From: Planctomycetota bacterium
GTDB taxonomy: Bacteria; Planctomycetota; UBA11346
DNA: 64,000 nt
Assembly: GCA_014193115.1 (NCBI GenBank)
Contig: BJHQ01000010.1
Coordinates: 62,001-126,000, forward strand
Direction: 5' to 3'
Numbering within the stretch: the stretch's first letter is position 1; each line of letters starts with the position of its first letter. A model generated the notes under the pieces. That model ran no database searches, was not told where the DNA came from, and saw only the letters and a program-made list of their open reading frames with translations. A program made the position numbers and the translations under genes. Positions 37,069-46,078 of the stretch are shown piece by piece.

Positions 37069-38664
37069 ATGCTTCTGATCCAATCTCCCCGCCGCGGTCC
37101 TGCCGGCTGGCTCACCGCCGTCGCTCTGGCGTTCGTCACGGCCTGCTGTCTGCCAGCCGCCGTATCCCTGCCCGAGGTCTTCAGCGACTACATGGTGCTC
37201 CAGCGCGAGCGCCCGGTCCCGGTGTGGGGGAGCGCCTCGGCGGGTGAGCTGGTCACGGTCACCTTCCGGGACCAGACCCGTTCTGCCACTGCCGCCGCCA
37301 ATGGCTCTTGGAGCCTCCGTTTGGATCCCTTGTCTGCTGGCGGTCCTGATGAACTCCGGGTGGGCGGCTCCGCCAGCCCAGCGGCAACCGTGGTGTTCAA
37401 GGATGTTCTGGTGGGCGAGGTGTGGCTCGGATCCGGCCAGTCGAACATGGCCATCACCATCACCTCCGATTTCGTCAAAGGTGACGCGGCCCTGCATGCC
37501 TTCGCCAAGGTTGAGCACCCCCGGCTGCGCCATATGACCAGCGGAAGCGCCACCCGCGGCTGGTTGCGGGCGACACCCTCTGACATCGGCTCTTGTTCTG
37601 CGACCATGTTCGCCGCCGCCCTGCGCATCCAGGGTGAACTCGACGTTCCAGTCGGCGTGATCACGGCGGCGGTGGGCCTGACCTCCTCCAACACCTGGAT
37701 CAGCGCTGAGGATTTCCTGGCCGATTCCGCCTGCCAGGCGAAACGCAAAGCCTATGAGGCGCGATACCCTGAGCTGGTGGTGAGCCACCAGCAGGCGGTC
37801 GAAACCTGGAAGACCGCGGTGGCCACCGCCAAAGCGGCCGGCACCAAGCCACCGCCCTGGCCGAAGGAGCCAGTGAAGCCCAACACCCGCCAGGGCCAGC
37901 ATTTCGACCGTCTGATCCGACCGTTGATCCCCTTTGCCATCAGAGGCGTGGTCTGGGACCAGGGAGAATCCGGAACCGGTGAGCCGGAGCTCGACCAGTT
38001 GACCATGATGCGGGCCTTGATCGGGTCCTGGCGCAAACGCTGGGATCTGGGAGATTTCCCGTTCATTTACGTTCAGAAACCGAGCGGATTGGGTCTGTGT
38101 TGGGATCCCAAGGATCCCTTCTACGCCCAGGCCGGTCACGAGCCGGCCGCCCTGCCCGACGAGCCGGCCCAGAGCGGCATCGAATACATCGATTCGATGA
38201 TGCGGATCCGCACCATCCCGGTGGTGGGCATGGTGGTGTCCCGGGATCTCAGCTCATCCCTCCATCCGGCCATCAAGTCGAGCTATGGCCGACGCGCCGG
38301 TGATGTGGCCCTCAACCTGGCCTATGGCAGGAAACTGCCGATCTATGGGCCGGATTACCTCGGGCATGAGATCCAGGGATCGACCATCCGGGTGCGGTTC
38401 GCCAACGCCGAAACCGGTCTGGTCTTCAAACCCAATATCCACCGCAAGGTCACCGGCCTGCAGGGATTCTCCATCGCCGGTGCCGACCGCCGGTTCCGCT
38501 GGGCCCAGGCCACCATCGACGGTTCCACGGTGGTGGTGTCCCACCCCGAGGTGCCGCAGCCGGTGGCAGTGCGCTATGGTTACAGCAACGACTGGCTCAA
38601 CTGGGCGAACCTCTTCAATCGCGAAGGATTACCTGGGCTGACCTTCCGCAGCGATGACTGGTGA
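37069..38664 (+). CDS. Secreted sialate O-acetylesterase-like enzyme
   Basis: A 531-residue protein with a signal peptide (LTAVALAFVTACCLPAAVS). The N-terminal beta domain (FSDYMVLQRERPVPVWGSASAGELVTV) is typical of this family. Catalytic motifs are GSGQSNMAI (Ser), VVWDQGESGTGEPELDQ (the W-x-QGE block), and SLHPAIKSSYGRRAGDVAL near residue 405, which supplies the His. Such enzymes remove acetyl esters from sialic acid or other decorated glycans. It stands alone between transposon remnants and could work with either glycan island. Confidence 0.85.
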   Translation: MLLIQSPRRGPAGWLTAVALAFVTACCLPAAVSLPEVFSDYMVLQRERPVPVWGSASAGELVTVTFRDQTRSATAAANGSWSLRLDPLSAGGPDELRVGGSASPAATVVFKDVLVGEVWLGSGQSNMAITITSDFVKGDAALHAFAKVEHPRLRHMTSGSATRGWLRATPSDIGSCSATMFAAALRIQGELDVPVGVITAAVGLTSSNTWISAEDFLADSACQAKRKAYEARYPELVVSHQQAVETWKTAVATAKAAGTKPPPWPKEPVKPNTRQGQHFDRLIRPLIPFAIRGVVWDQGESGTGEPELDQLTMMRALIGSWRKRWDLGDFPFIYVQKPSGLGLCWDPKDPFYAQAGHEPAALPDEPAQSGIEYIDSMMRIRTIPVVGMVVSRDLSSSLHPAIKSSYGRRAGDVALNLAYGRKLPIYGPDYLGHEIQGSTIRVRFANAETGLVFKPNIHRKVTGLQGFSIAGADRRFRWAQATIDGSTVVVSHPEVPQPVAVRYGYSNDWLNWANLFNREGLPGLTFRSDDW

Positions 38665-38720
38665 GGTCGGCGGATCAGCGAGGGACCGCTGGATTCCTCG
38701 CTGATCCGTCACTGGAGTAA

Positions 38721-38933
38721 GCCGCCGTCCCCGGCACGACCACCGACAAACTGCTCGGCATTGAGCGTTCCGCCCAAGCCCCGTTGCCATCTCCCCTCTG
38801 GCGACGCTGCCAGATCCTGGCCGAACTGCCAAAGCAGGACCAATTCCGTCCTCCGGACCTCGACACCATTTCCCTTGCCAGGCTCATCCTCACCCGCCTG
38901 AACGTGCAGACCGGCGACATAAAAGAAAAGTGA
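38721..38933 (+). pseudogene. C-terminal remnant of an XRE-type transcriptional regulator
   Basis: Seventy codons follow an in-frame TAA. They read TTDKLLGIERS...WRRCQILAELPKQDQ, the segment that normally follows the helix-turn-helix in Xre-family regulators (TTDELLG followed by a LxxLPxxDQ helix). The DNA-binding domain and start are absent. It is a leftover, probably displaced by the insertion events that follow. Confidence 0.5.
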
Positions 38934-38957
38934 TCGAGGCGGCGGACGGCCCGTCGA

Positions 38958-39440
38958 TCATTTCAACTTCGGTTGATACAGATACAACACGCCTTCGCGT
39001 TCGTCCCAGCCGCAGGGAATGCCACATTTGGGATAACAGGCGAGGATCGCTTCGCCAATGCGACTCCTAGATCCGGCCGCTTCATTTAATAAGAGTATAT
39101 CAACATAATAACAACACCCCGACAATTCTTTCCCATTTTTTATTTTATCAGGGTACGCAGATTCTATACGCCTCAGCGCTGGCTTTACGGTCATTTTGTA
39201 AAATTGATCGGTGACACTCACGTCAATCCCGTTTTTCCAAGCCATGCGAGCAAACGATATTGCTGATGTCAATATGGGATCAAATAATTTATAATGGCGT
39301 CTAAAGTTATTCATTGAGTCAACCACAATAACGCTGCCATTCGCTAAAACCGGAGACTCGTAGTTGCTAATGTTGTTCCATGACAAGAATATTTTCTCTG
39401 CTATATCTTGGACGGGTTGATCGAGATGCGCTAGGCTCAT
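38958..39440 (-). CDS. AT-rich orphan gene of unknown function (1)
   Basis: A 160-residue protein. The ATG at 39440 has AAGGA five bases upstream, which argues for a real start, although the frame extends further. Its base composition is much richer in AT than the surrounding genes. Sequence features are AEKIFLSWNNISNYESPVL, NGSVIVVDSMNNF and a Cys/Gly-rich end (ACYPKCGIPCGWDEREGVLYLYQP). No family is recognised; the size and setting resemble immunity or anti-phage orphan genes. Its upstream DNA is duplicated in front of the next orphan gene. Confidence 0.6.
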   Translation of the reverse strand: MSLAHLDQPVQDIAEKIFLSWNNISNYESPVLANGSVIVVDSMNNFRRHYKLFDPILTSAISFARMAWKNGIDVSVTDQFYKMTVKPALRRIESAYPDKIKNGKELSGCCYYVDILLLNEAAGSRSRIGEAILACYPKCGIPCGWDEREGVLYLYQPKLK

Positions 39441-39503
39441 TTCGTTCCTTTGTTCGTTGATGATACTTGATTTAGCACCCAGACAAGAGCACAGACAGAA
39501 AGA

Positions 39504-39569
39504 CCCAAGGACACGCATTTTGTTTGATGTGCTACCTACAGGTGCATAGTTGGTATTCCGCACCCCCTC
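39504..39569. repeat. Duplicated upstream segment, copy A
   Basis: This 66-base stretch is about 80 percent identical to 40133-40195 (shared blocks GCATTTTGTT and CACAGGTGCAT-type sequence, GGTATTCC, CCCCCTC). It sits 64-129 bases upstream of the orphan gene start at 39440. Confidence 0.7.
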
Positions 39570-39618
39570 TCTAAAATAAAAAACAGCAGGCATGCTATAT
39601 ACTTTTCAGGCCAGGGGC

Positions 39619-39736
39619 CGGGACACACACAATGCACCTAGCCGGTTCGAGATAGGTTGATGAGATCACGGCGAGCGGTGGTCATGGTGACAGTATGCGG
39701 ACAATCGGCTGTTCAGTCAACAGTAATTGGCTGTCC
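39619..39736 (-). pseudogene. 5' end remnant of a REP-associated tyrosine transposase
   Basis: From an ATG at 39685 the minus strand encodes MTTARRDLINLSRTG, then a TAG, then VHC, matching the N-terminus of the copy at 62183 (MTTARRDLLDLSRPGWVHC). The match extends about 50 bases upstream of the start codon into the untranslated flank. The rest of the gene is absent; AT-rich DNA takes its place. Confidence 0.8.
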
Positions 39737-39769
39737 TTATTTTTGCGCGTTGTTTCTTGCCGCCTATAG

Positions 39770-40099
39770 TCATATTCTACCCCTGTATTTCTTTAACATC
39801 GCCTTATACTCTAAACCCGATTTCATATCAAGAAATAAAGAGGTTTCAGTCCCCGGTATTCTTGATTCATATTTTATAGGGAAAGTCATCCGTTCACCGC
39901 CAATGAACCCCCAAAGGTCCTTATTAAATGGGCCAATAACGTTACAAATTGATAAAAATACGGCAAACCAACTTTCCTCCATAGATGCTGAATATTTCCG
40001 ATCTTTTTTTATGACAGTTTCATGAATATTTCCATTTACCTCAATCAACACAATAAAATCGGAATCCGATTTTTTTGTTATGGAATGTATGGTAATCAT
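39770..40099 (-). CDS. AT-rich orphan gene of unknown function (2)
   Basis: A 109-residue protein if started at the ATG at 40099 (MITIHSITKKSDSDFIVL). The frame is open further to 40234, but that part is the duplicated upstream segment. The composition is strongly AT-rich. The sequence alternates strands and polar loops (LIEVNGNIHETVIKKDRKYS, SWFAVFLSICNVIGPF) and ends in a basic tail. No family or ribosome binding site is recognised. It lies between remnants of transposase ends. Confidence 0.5.
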   Translation of the reverse strand: MITIHSITKKSDSDFIVLIEVNGNIHETVIKKDRKYSASMEESWFAVFLSICNVIGPFNKDLWGFIGGERMTFPIKYESRIPGTETSLFLDMKSGLEYKAMLKKYRGRI

Positions 40100-40132
40100 G
40101 GAACTACCATTTGTGAAAACACAAGTGGAGAC

Positions 40133-40195
40133 ACAAGGAAGCGCATTTTGTTCAATACGCCACCCACAGGTGCATGCATGGTATTCCTCCCCCTC
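40133..40195. repeat. Duplicated upstream segment, copy B
   Basis: It is the partner of 39504-39569, located 34-96 bases upstream of the ATG at 40099. The same spacing class before both orphan genes suggests a shared promoter or cassette boundary. Confidence 0.7.
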
Positions 40196-40264
40196 CGTGG
40201 CTATCTGCTTGGAACCGGCAACGAGTCGATTCAAAACAAGTGCATGTTTCTATGGTCTAGGCCA

Positions 40265-40345
40265 ATGGCCTTCCAGCAATCCCGATGGGGGCTGGACCAA
40301 CAGCTCCTAATTTCGCCGCTCGCTTCGCCTGCGCCGCCGAGCCGT
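40265..40345 (-). pseudogene. 3' end remnant of a REP-associated tyrosine transposase
   Basis: This stretch matches 61037-61131, the last codons and 3' flank of the intact transposase, including the small hairpin region CCTTCCAGCAATCCCG. Only about eleven codons of coding sequence are left. It abuts the stop codon of the mannosidase gene. Confidence 0.7.
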
Positions 40346-40350
40346 GATCC

Positions 40351-42909
40351 TTACATCGTGCGTTCCAGCAGGTCGCAGACCGCCACCTGGCCGCGATCGT
40401 CCACGCGCAGGCTGATCAGACGCCAGGCCGGCAGGTCGATCCGGTGGTCGAGGCCGATGGCCGGCCAGCGCAGGCGGGTGGAACGCGCCGTTCCCGTGGG
40501 TTCCAGCAGGCGGATGATCCAGGCCGCACGGTCTTCGCTGCGCTTGACCGCGAGCACGGCCACCACGGCATCGTCCAGGCTCAGGCCACCTAACAGGGGC
40601 CGATCGACGCGGCTTCCACCGGGGAAGATGTTGATGGCCGTCGGCGGCTGGTTGACCAGATCCGCTTCACGCGGCAATTGGGCGAGGCGCTCGGTGGTGG
40701 GGCCGGCCTCCAGCACAAAACGGAAGGTGCGCACGCCCTGGTCCATGCGGGCGCTGTGGCGGTCTTGCGGCACCAGCGGCCGGTCGCCGATGGGATGGGC
40801 GCAATAGGCGGGACTGCGCAGCAGGGTCAGGCGCAGGCGCTGATCCGTGCAGTCGGCGGCATAGGTGCCGGTGGTGATCACGCCCAGGCAGGAACCCTGG
40901 CCGTCGTCCACGGCGAGGTAGCGATGCAGGACGGCTTCCTCACCGTTGGCGGGGAGATCGCTGAGAGAGGCGGCGCCCTCGCCCAGGAAGCGCCAGCCCT
41001 GGCCCAGTCCGGCGGCGAAGGGCAGATCCAATTTCAAGAGACGATCGGTCTCCATCCAATGCACACGGATCTCCAGCCCGATCGCGAGGCCTCGGCGGGG
41101 GATCTCCAGACGCTGGCGCAGATGGCTGGCGCCGATGGTCCAGAGGCTTTCGACCACCGTCCGCACCGGGCCGTCCTCGATCACCCGTACCGGCGCGAGT
41201 GGGGTCTCGCCCAAACCGGCGAAGCGACCGGCCGCGGCCGGATCCATGAGGCGGTAGCGGTCCAGCACCGTGCTCCAACCACGGCAGCGCATGCCCCAGG
41301 AATCGGCGTCATCCTGCAGCACCAGGCCGGTGCCGGCGCCGGCCAGATGCTGGCGGCCGGCAACGGACAGATCGAAGCGGCCGCTGGCCAGATCGACGGC
41401 CAGTTCCAGACCGTCCTGATTCGTGAACACCAGACACTCGCCGCGCCGTTGGGCCGAACCGTCCCCGGTGGCCGGCCGGCTGGCCCAGCCGCCGCTCCGC
41501 CGCGCCGGATCCGCAGCGACAGCTGCGGCGGGCGGTGGACGCGGCACGGTGCGGCAGGAGAACCGGGTCAGCGAGGACGGCTCCAGGCGGGCGCGGAAGG
41601 CGATCCGCTTGCGCCAGTCGAGATTGAGGCTCGACGCTTCCTGCTCGACCTGGGCCGGCACGCTGCGGCCTTGGCAGGTCACCTCCAGGTCGGTGAAGAA
41701 GGTCTGCCAGTTTTGGTCCGCCAGCATCATTTCGGCGGTGCAGATGACATCGACCGGAAAGGGATGGGGATTGGCCACCAGCACCGGCAGTTCGCCGTCA
41801 GCGGCGCGTGGCTGGGTTTCGGCCAACGCGAACAGGGCGCGGGCGCGCAGGCGCGAGACGATCTCCAGGCCGTGGTCGAGGGTGCGCAGGACCATGCGCT
41901 CCACCGCTTCGACCCCGGATCCAGGCAGCGAGTCGTGGAACTGGGCCAGGAGCAGATCGCGGCAGGCCTCGGCCAGCTCAGCCACCGGATAGGCCAGCAG
42001 TTTTTCTCCTGCGGCGAAGGCCAGAAGTTTTTCCGTCGCGAACAGCTCGTTCTCCAACTCGCGATAACGTTGCTTCACCTGCACCATCGAAATGTAGCAG
42101 CCCACCCCCCAGGGCCGCAGGTCTGTGTCGACCACCGGCAATGCGGCCCGCTGATCGGCCAGGGCCGCGATGTAGCTTTCCGGGGTGGCGTGGCGGATCT
42201 CCCAATCCGAGCGTTCACCGATCACGTTGGTGATCCGCTCCAAATCCAGGCGCGAGGGCCCGCCACCGTGGTTGCCCACGCCCCACAGCAGCAGGCGATG
42301 ACCGGTGGCCGGCGTCTCCTTCAGGGCATTGCCGATCTTTTCGTGGGCCTTGCCAAGGGGACTGTTGTAGAAATCGCTGGGCCGGCAGACCACCACCTCG
42401 GAACCATCGAGGCCACGCCAGCGGAAGGTGTCAGCCGGCGCCTTCCACCAGCCCTGGTCCGGCCGGCAGATGACGTAGCCATCGTAGCCGCCTGCGGCCA
42501 GGATCTGGACCAGGCCGCGATCGTGGCCGAAGGGGTCGAAGTTGATCGCAGTGCGCGGCTCGACTCCGAACTTGTCGATGAAATACCGTTTTCCGTGCAG
42601 GATCTGACGGATGAAACCCTCGCCGGACGGCATGTTGCAGTCCGGTTGCAACCACCAGCCGCCCATGATGTGCCAGCGGCCGGCGGCGACCAGGCGGCGG
42701 ATGCGCTCGAAAAGGACCGGATCGTATTCCTCGACCCAGGCGTACAGGACGGCCTCATTGTGGTTGAAGATGAAGGCCGGGAAGGTTTCACAGAGATCGG
42801 CCGCAACGCGAAAGGTCGCCAATGCTGCCGAGACGCCTTCCTCCCATTCCCACTGCCAGACCGGGTCGATGTGGGCGTTGCAGACCAGGTGCAGGACGGG
42901 GCGGGCCAT
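40351..42909 (-). CDS. GH38 alpha-mannosidase
   Basis: An 852-residue protein started at the ATG at 42909 with AGGAGA five bases upstream. HLVCNAHIDPVWQWEWEEG holds the zinc ligands His13 and Asp15. INFDPFGHDRG holds the nucleophile Asp125 in the DPFGH motif. HRLLLWGVGNHGGGP contributes a further ligand region. The C-terminal half is the beta-sandwich part typical of GH38. There is no signal peptide, so it should act in the cytoplasm on imported or recycled mannosides. It is the last gene of the operon headed by GH78 and the rhamnose importer. Confidence 0.9.
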   Translation of the reverse strand: MARPVLHLVCNAHIDPVWQWEWEEGVSAALATFRVAADLCETFPAFIFNHNEAVLYAWVEEYDPVLFERIRRLVAAGRWHIMGGWWLQPDCNMPSGEGFIRQILHGKRYFIDKFGVEPRTAINFDPFGHDRGLVQILAAGGYDGYVICRPDQGWWKAPADTFRWRGLDGSEVVVCRPSDFYNSPLGKAHEKIGNALKETPATGHRLLLWGVGNHGGGPSRLDLERITNVIGERSDWEIRHATPESYIAALADQRAALPVVDTDLRPWGVGCYISMVQVKQRYRELENELFATEKLLAFAAGEKLLAYPVAELAEACRDLLLAQFHDSLPGSGVEAVERMVLRTLDHGLEIVSRLRARALFALAETQPRAADGELPVLVANPHPFPVDVICTAEMMLADQNWQTFFTDLEVTCQGRSVPAQVEQEASSLNLDWRKRIAFRARLEPSSLTRFSCRTVPRPPPAAAVAADPARRSGGWASRPATGDGSAQRRGECLVFTNQDGLELAVDLASGRFDLSVAGRQHLAGAGTGLVLQDDADSWGMRCRGWSTVLDRYRLMDPAAAGRFAGLGETPLAPVRVIEDGPVRTVVESLWTIGASHLRQRLEIPRRGLAIGLEIRVHWMETDRLLKLDLPFAAGLGQGWRFLGEGAASLSDLPANGEEAVLHRYLAVDDGQGSCLGVITTGTYAADCTDQRLRLTLLRSPAYCAHPIGDRPLVPQDRHSARMDQGVRTFRFVLEAGPTTERLAQLPREADLVNQPPTAINIFPGGSRVDRPLLGGLSLDDAVVAVLAVKRSEDRAAWIIRLLEPTGTARSTRLRWPAIGLDHRIDLPAWRLISLRVDDRGQVAVCDLLERTM

Positions 42910-43029
42910 GATGGTCTCCTGAGGACGGCGGCAGGCTGGTGGATTTCGGTGCCGGGCAACTGACCGCGAAAACCAGAAGCCAGTCCCGATGGTCAACACG
43001 ACTCACCGACAGGTGCCGGGCGCTCCGGA

Positions 43030-44022
43030 TCAGAAGTCGAAACGGTCGATGTTGGTCTTGTCGAAGGTATAGGGCAGGCCGAGGAGGAGGTTGTCGCCGG
43101 CCACCATGAGAGTGCCCAGGCGGCCGGCAGCAAAGGTTGCTGATCCGGTGGCGAGCCGGCCGGCAGCCACCGCCGCAGCAGCATGCACCGTCAGGTAGCC
43201 GAGGTCGGTGGTGTTCCATAGCACCACCGCTTCGGTGATGCCTTTCTTGACGAAGGATTTGTTGTCGTTGGGCAGGCCCAGGCCGACGACTTTGACATCC
43301 GTCCGACCGGACTGCTCCACCGCCTCGGCGGCGCCGGGCACAGCGGGAACGCACAGGCAGAGGATGACCTTGACGTCGGGCATGGCGCCGAGGACGGCGT
43401 TGGTCTCGTCGAAAGCCTTCTTCTGGAGGTCGTCGCAAGCGCGGATGGTGGCCAGCTCGATGCCCGGCCAGTTCGCGGCGCGACGGGCTTCCACCGCCTG
43501 CTGCCAAGCCACCATGTTCCCGGCAGTCAACGAAGCCGTGATGATCGCGAAGCGTCCTTTGCCGCCCAGGATCCGGCCGGTGTGGTCCATCAGAACCTGG
43601 CCGATCCCTTCCGGCGTGGCCTGGTTGACGAACAGCGAGCGCGCATCCGGGGTGGTGTCAGCGTCCCAGGTGATCACCGGGATGCCGGCGGCGCGGGCTT
43701 TTTTGAGCACCGACGAGAGTCCATCGCGGTTCTCCACCGAGGCCGCGATGACGTCGACCTTGCGGGTGATCCAGGTGTCGACGATGCGGTTCTGCTCCGC
43801 CGGATCGGGCCCGGTGGGACCATCCCACAGCAGGTCGACGCCCAGTTCCTTGGCGGCTTCCTCAGCGCCGCTGCGGCAAGTGATGAAGTAGGCATTGCCT
43901 TTGCTCTTGGGCATCACCGCGACCACCGGCCGGTGTCCGGCGGTGGCGGGTTTCCGGGTGAGGACCACGCCGACGACGACCAGGGCGGCGACGATGGCGA
44001 CGAGGGTGAGGGTACGGTTCAT
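43030..44022 (-). CDS. rhaS: Rhamnose-type ABC transporter substrate-binding protein
   Basis: A 330-residue periplasmic-binding protein. The ATG at 44022 begins an N-terminal hydrophobic anchor (LTLVAIVAALVVVGVVL) without an obvious lipobox. VVAVMPKSKGNAYFITCRSGAEEAAKELG, DPAEQNRIVDTWITRKVDVIA, PVITWDADTTPDARSLFVNQ and VVGLGLPNDNKSFVKKGITEAVVLWNTTDLGYL match the RhaS/LsrB branch of sugar-binding proteins, and the LGLPND block is typical of RhaS. It would deliver L-rhamnose or a related sugar to RhaTPQ, encoded a few genes upstream on the same strand. Confidence 0.82.
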   Translation of the reverse strand: MNRTLTLVAIVAALVVVGVVLTRKPATAGHRPVVAVMPKSKGNAYFITCRSGAEEAAKELGVDLLWDGPTGPDPAEQNRIVDTWITRKVDVIAASVENRDGLSSVLKKARAAGIPVITWDADTTPDARSLFVNQATPEGIGQVLMDHTGRILGGKGRFAIITASLTAGNMVAWQQAVEARRAANWPGIELATIRACDDLQKKAFDETNAVLGAMPDVKVILCLCVPAVPGAAEAVEQSGRTDVKVVGLGLPNDNKSFVKKGITEAVVLWNTTDLGYLTVHAAAAVAAGRLATGSATFAAGRLGTLMVAGDNLLLGLPYTFDKTNIDRFDF

Positions 44023-44083
44023 GGATGAGGACTCCTGGCTATGATGTTCGGTGCTGGCGGGCAGCGGGCATGATTTTGAGAAT

Positions 44084-46003
44084 TTACAGCTTTCCTTCAA
44101 AACGATAACGGAACCGGCCGCCGGGTGCAACGTCGCCGGAAAGATAGAAATCCATCACATCCCCGGGTTTCTGCAGATTGTCCGCCCATTTGAAATCGAA
44201 GCGAGGCAGGCTCTCCCCCTGCAACCCGAGCAGCTTGCGATCCACCAGCAATTCCAGGGCATTTCCCGAGAGACGGAACTGGGCCGAACCGATGGCGTGC
44301 CATGCGAACTTCGTGTCATGGCGTTCAACGCTCAGCTCCCGGCCGGAGGGATCGAGGCGGTTGATGATGACATCATAACCCTCCCAGCCGGTGCCGGGAT
44401 TCTGATCGGTATCCAGGAACAACCAGATCCGTTTGGCGCCATCGGGCAGGGCGATCGGGGCAGCGCACTCGATCCGGAAGGCCAGGTTCGTCGTGTCACA
44501 GGCCACCTGCGCCTGGACCAGGTTGTTGCGACCGCTCTGGTCGCGGTAGTGCAATGAACCATAACCGGGATGATCCCGTTCCAGGATCTTGTCACGCCAG
44601 TCGGTGAAGACCGGAACTACCTGTTTCCACGGCGCAAATGGACCATCGGGCTTTGCTGAGAGAGGTACCAGACCTGAAGCCCTCGGTATTTCAGGGACCC
44701 CTTTGAAGCGACGGATGCGATCTGCCAGCTGATGGACATAGTGATCCGCTAGCGGTCCCTTGGACATTTCGAGATCGCGGCTGTATTCATCGGTGAATTG
44801 GTCGCAGAACTGGGCGGGACCCTTCCCCCAGTTGTCGATCCATCGTCCCGCCGTCCATTCATTCCAGCTGGTGACGAAGATCAGCTCCGGATCCAAGGTG
44901 AGGGCATGAGCGAACTGTTCGCTGAAATTCAAACCCTGCAAAGTCATCTCGGGATAGGGAGGGAGCAATCCCACAGGCTGTTTTCCATCATGGAAGCTCC
45001 GCCCGCGGCAATCTCCGTTCGATTGGACACCGGGGCTTCCACCTTTGATCTTCAGGTTCTGGGCGGCCGACACCGAAACGCTTTCAGGACGTTTTGGATC
45101 GGTATCATACCCATAGGGTTGCGGGTGACCGAGCATCCAGGCAAAACCCTGGTGATTCTTCCCGACAGGCCATATCGTGGCGCGGAACGTGAATTTATCA
45201 TGCATTTCTTTCGCGATCTGCGAACGATCGGCGCTGATCAACGGCCGGCCTTTCCACTGGAACCAGGCGGCATCCCAACGACCCGAAGCGTAGAATGCCT
45301 TCCACAGCCGGTCGAAGGTCTTCTTCGTTTCGGTGTTCAGCATGAAGGCGGCCTCGGGAACTCGACGGCCTTGTTTCCGGTAGAAGACGATCCGGTCGAG
45401 CAAGACACCATAATTCTCTTCATAGATCAATCCGTTGGTGGCATCCATGAGCAGGAAGTCAACACCCAGATCGCTCAGTTGCCGTAGATGGCGATCGATC
45501 ACCCAGGGATCCGTAAGCAGATAGTAACCGTAGAGGGGTTCATTCCAATGGAACATGCCGCCGAAAGGCGATTCCCCTTTTTGTCGAGGAGCCTTGGGCG
45601 CGTTGGCGGGACCAGGCCACGTGTCATACTGGCCAAGCGCTTTGGGATTCGCGAGGAGAACTTCGGTGACGTTCCATGGCCCAGGTGCGCGCAATGCATT
45701 GGTCTTCTGGGCGGGTTCCGGGGGATGCCAACCGAAATAGAAGATCCCGACATACTTGTCAGTGCGCGGAGGACGGGCGCCTGGATCGCCAGAGCACACC
45801 ACGTCCCGTCCAAGTCCATCCCTGGCTGGCCACGGGATGGACAGGATGGATCCAGAGGCGTCAATGGTGGTCTGTGGAGACGTATTTCCAGGGACGCCGT
45901 CCTTGGTTGTTTCTCCTGGCTGTTCCACGGCGAGGGCGCCCAATGAGAGAACACAGACCAATTGCGTGAAGAGGAGTCGCAGATGTGGCGCTGATTGATT
46001 CAT
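44084..46003 (-). CDS. Secreted GH99/GH71-like glycoside hydrolase with carbohydrate-binding-like tail
   Basis: A 639-residue protein with a signal peptide (LLFTQLVCVLSLGALA) from the ATG at 46003. The barrel contains YVGIFYFGWHPPEP, GPWNVTEVLLANPKALG, NEPLYGYYLLTDPWVIDRHL, GVDFLLMDATNG and LIFVTSWNEWTAGRW, the signature of GH71/99-like endo-mannanase relatives. The C-terminal 190 residues form a CBM9/DOMON-like beta domain (RIWLFLDTDQNPGTGWEGYD). It is a paralogue of the gene at 54034. It probably attacks an internal linkage in the target glycan outside the cytoplasm; the true substrate is unknown. Confidence 0.78.
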   Translation of the reverse strand: MNQSAPHLRLLFTQLVCVLSLGALAVEQPGETTKDGVPGNTSPQTTIDASGSILSIPWPARDGLGRDVVCSGDPGARPPRTDKYVGIFYFGWHPPEPAQKTNALRAPGPWNVTEVLLANPKALGQYDTWPGPANAPKAPRQKGESPFGGMFHWNEPLYGYYLLTDPWVIDRHLRQLSDLGVDFLLMDATNGLIYEENYGVLLDRIVFYRKQGRRVPEAAFMLNTETKKTFDRLWKAFYASGRWDAAWFQWKGRPLISADRSQIAKEMHDKFTFRATIWPVGKNHQGFAWMLGHPQPYGYDTDPKRPESVSVSAAQNLKIKGGSPGVQSNGDCRGRSFHDGKQPVGLLPPYPEMTLQGLNFSEQFAHALTLDPELIFVTSWNEWTAGRWIDNWGKGPAQFCDQFTDEYSRDLEMSKGPLADHYVHQLADRIRRFKGVPEIPRASGLVPLSAKPDGPFAPWKQVVPVFTDWRDKILERDHPGYGSLHYRDQSGRNNLVQAQVACDTTNLAFRIECAAPIALPDGAKRIWLFLDTDQNPGTGWEGYDVIINRLDPSGRELSVERHDTKFAWHAIGSAQFRLSGNALELLVDRKLLGLQGESLPRFDFKWADNLQKPGDVMDFYLSGDVAPGGRFRYRFEGKL

Positions 46004-46078
46004 TGGGATTCCGAAGCCATGGGGATTGAAGAGTGGTAGCATCAATATCGAAGGAAATAAGATCCTGGGGATGACTGT

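Noticed and set aside
38958..40234. Polymorphic-toxin tip and immunity pair
   Set aside because: Small AT-rich genes with shared upstream DNA fit that idea, but no Rhs or repeat core, secretion signal, toxin motif or immunity family is visible.
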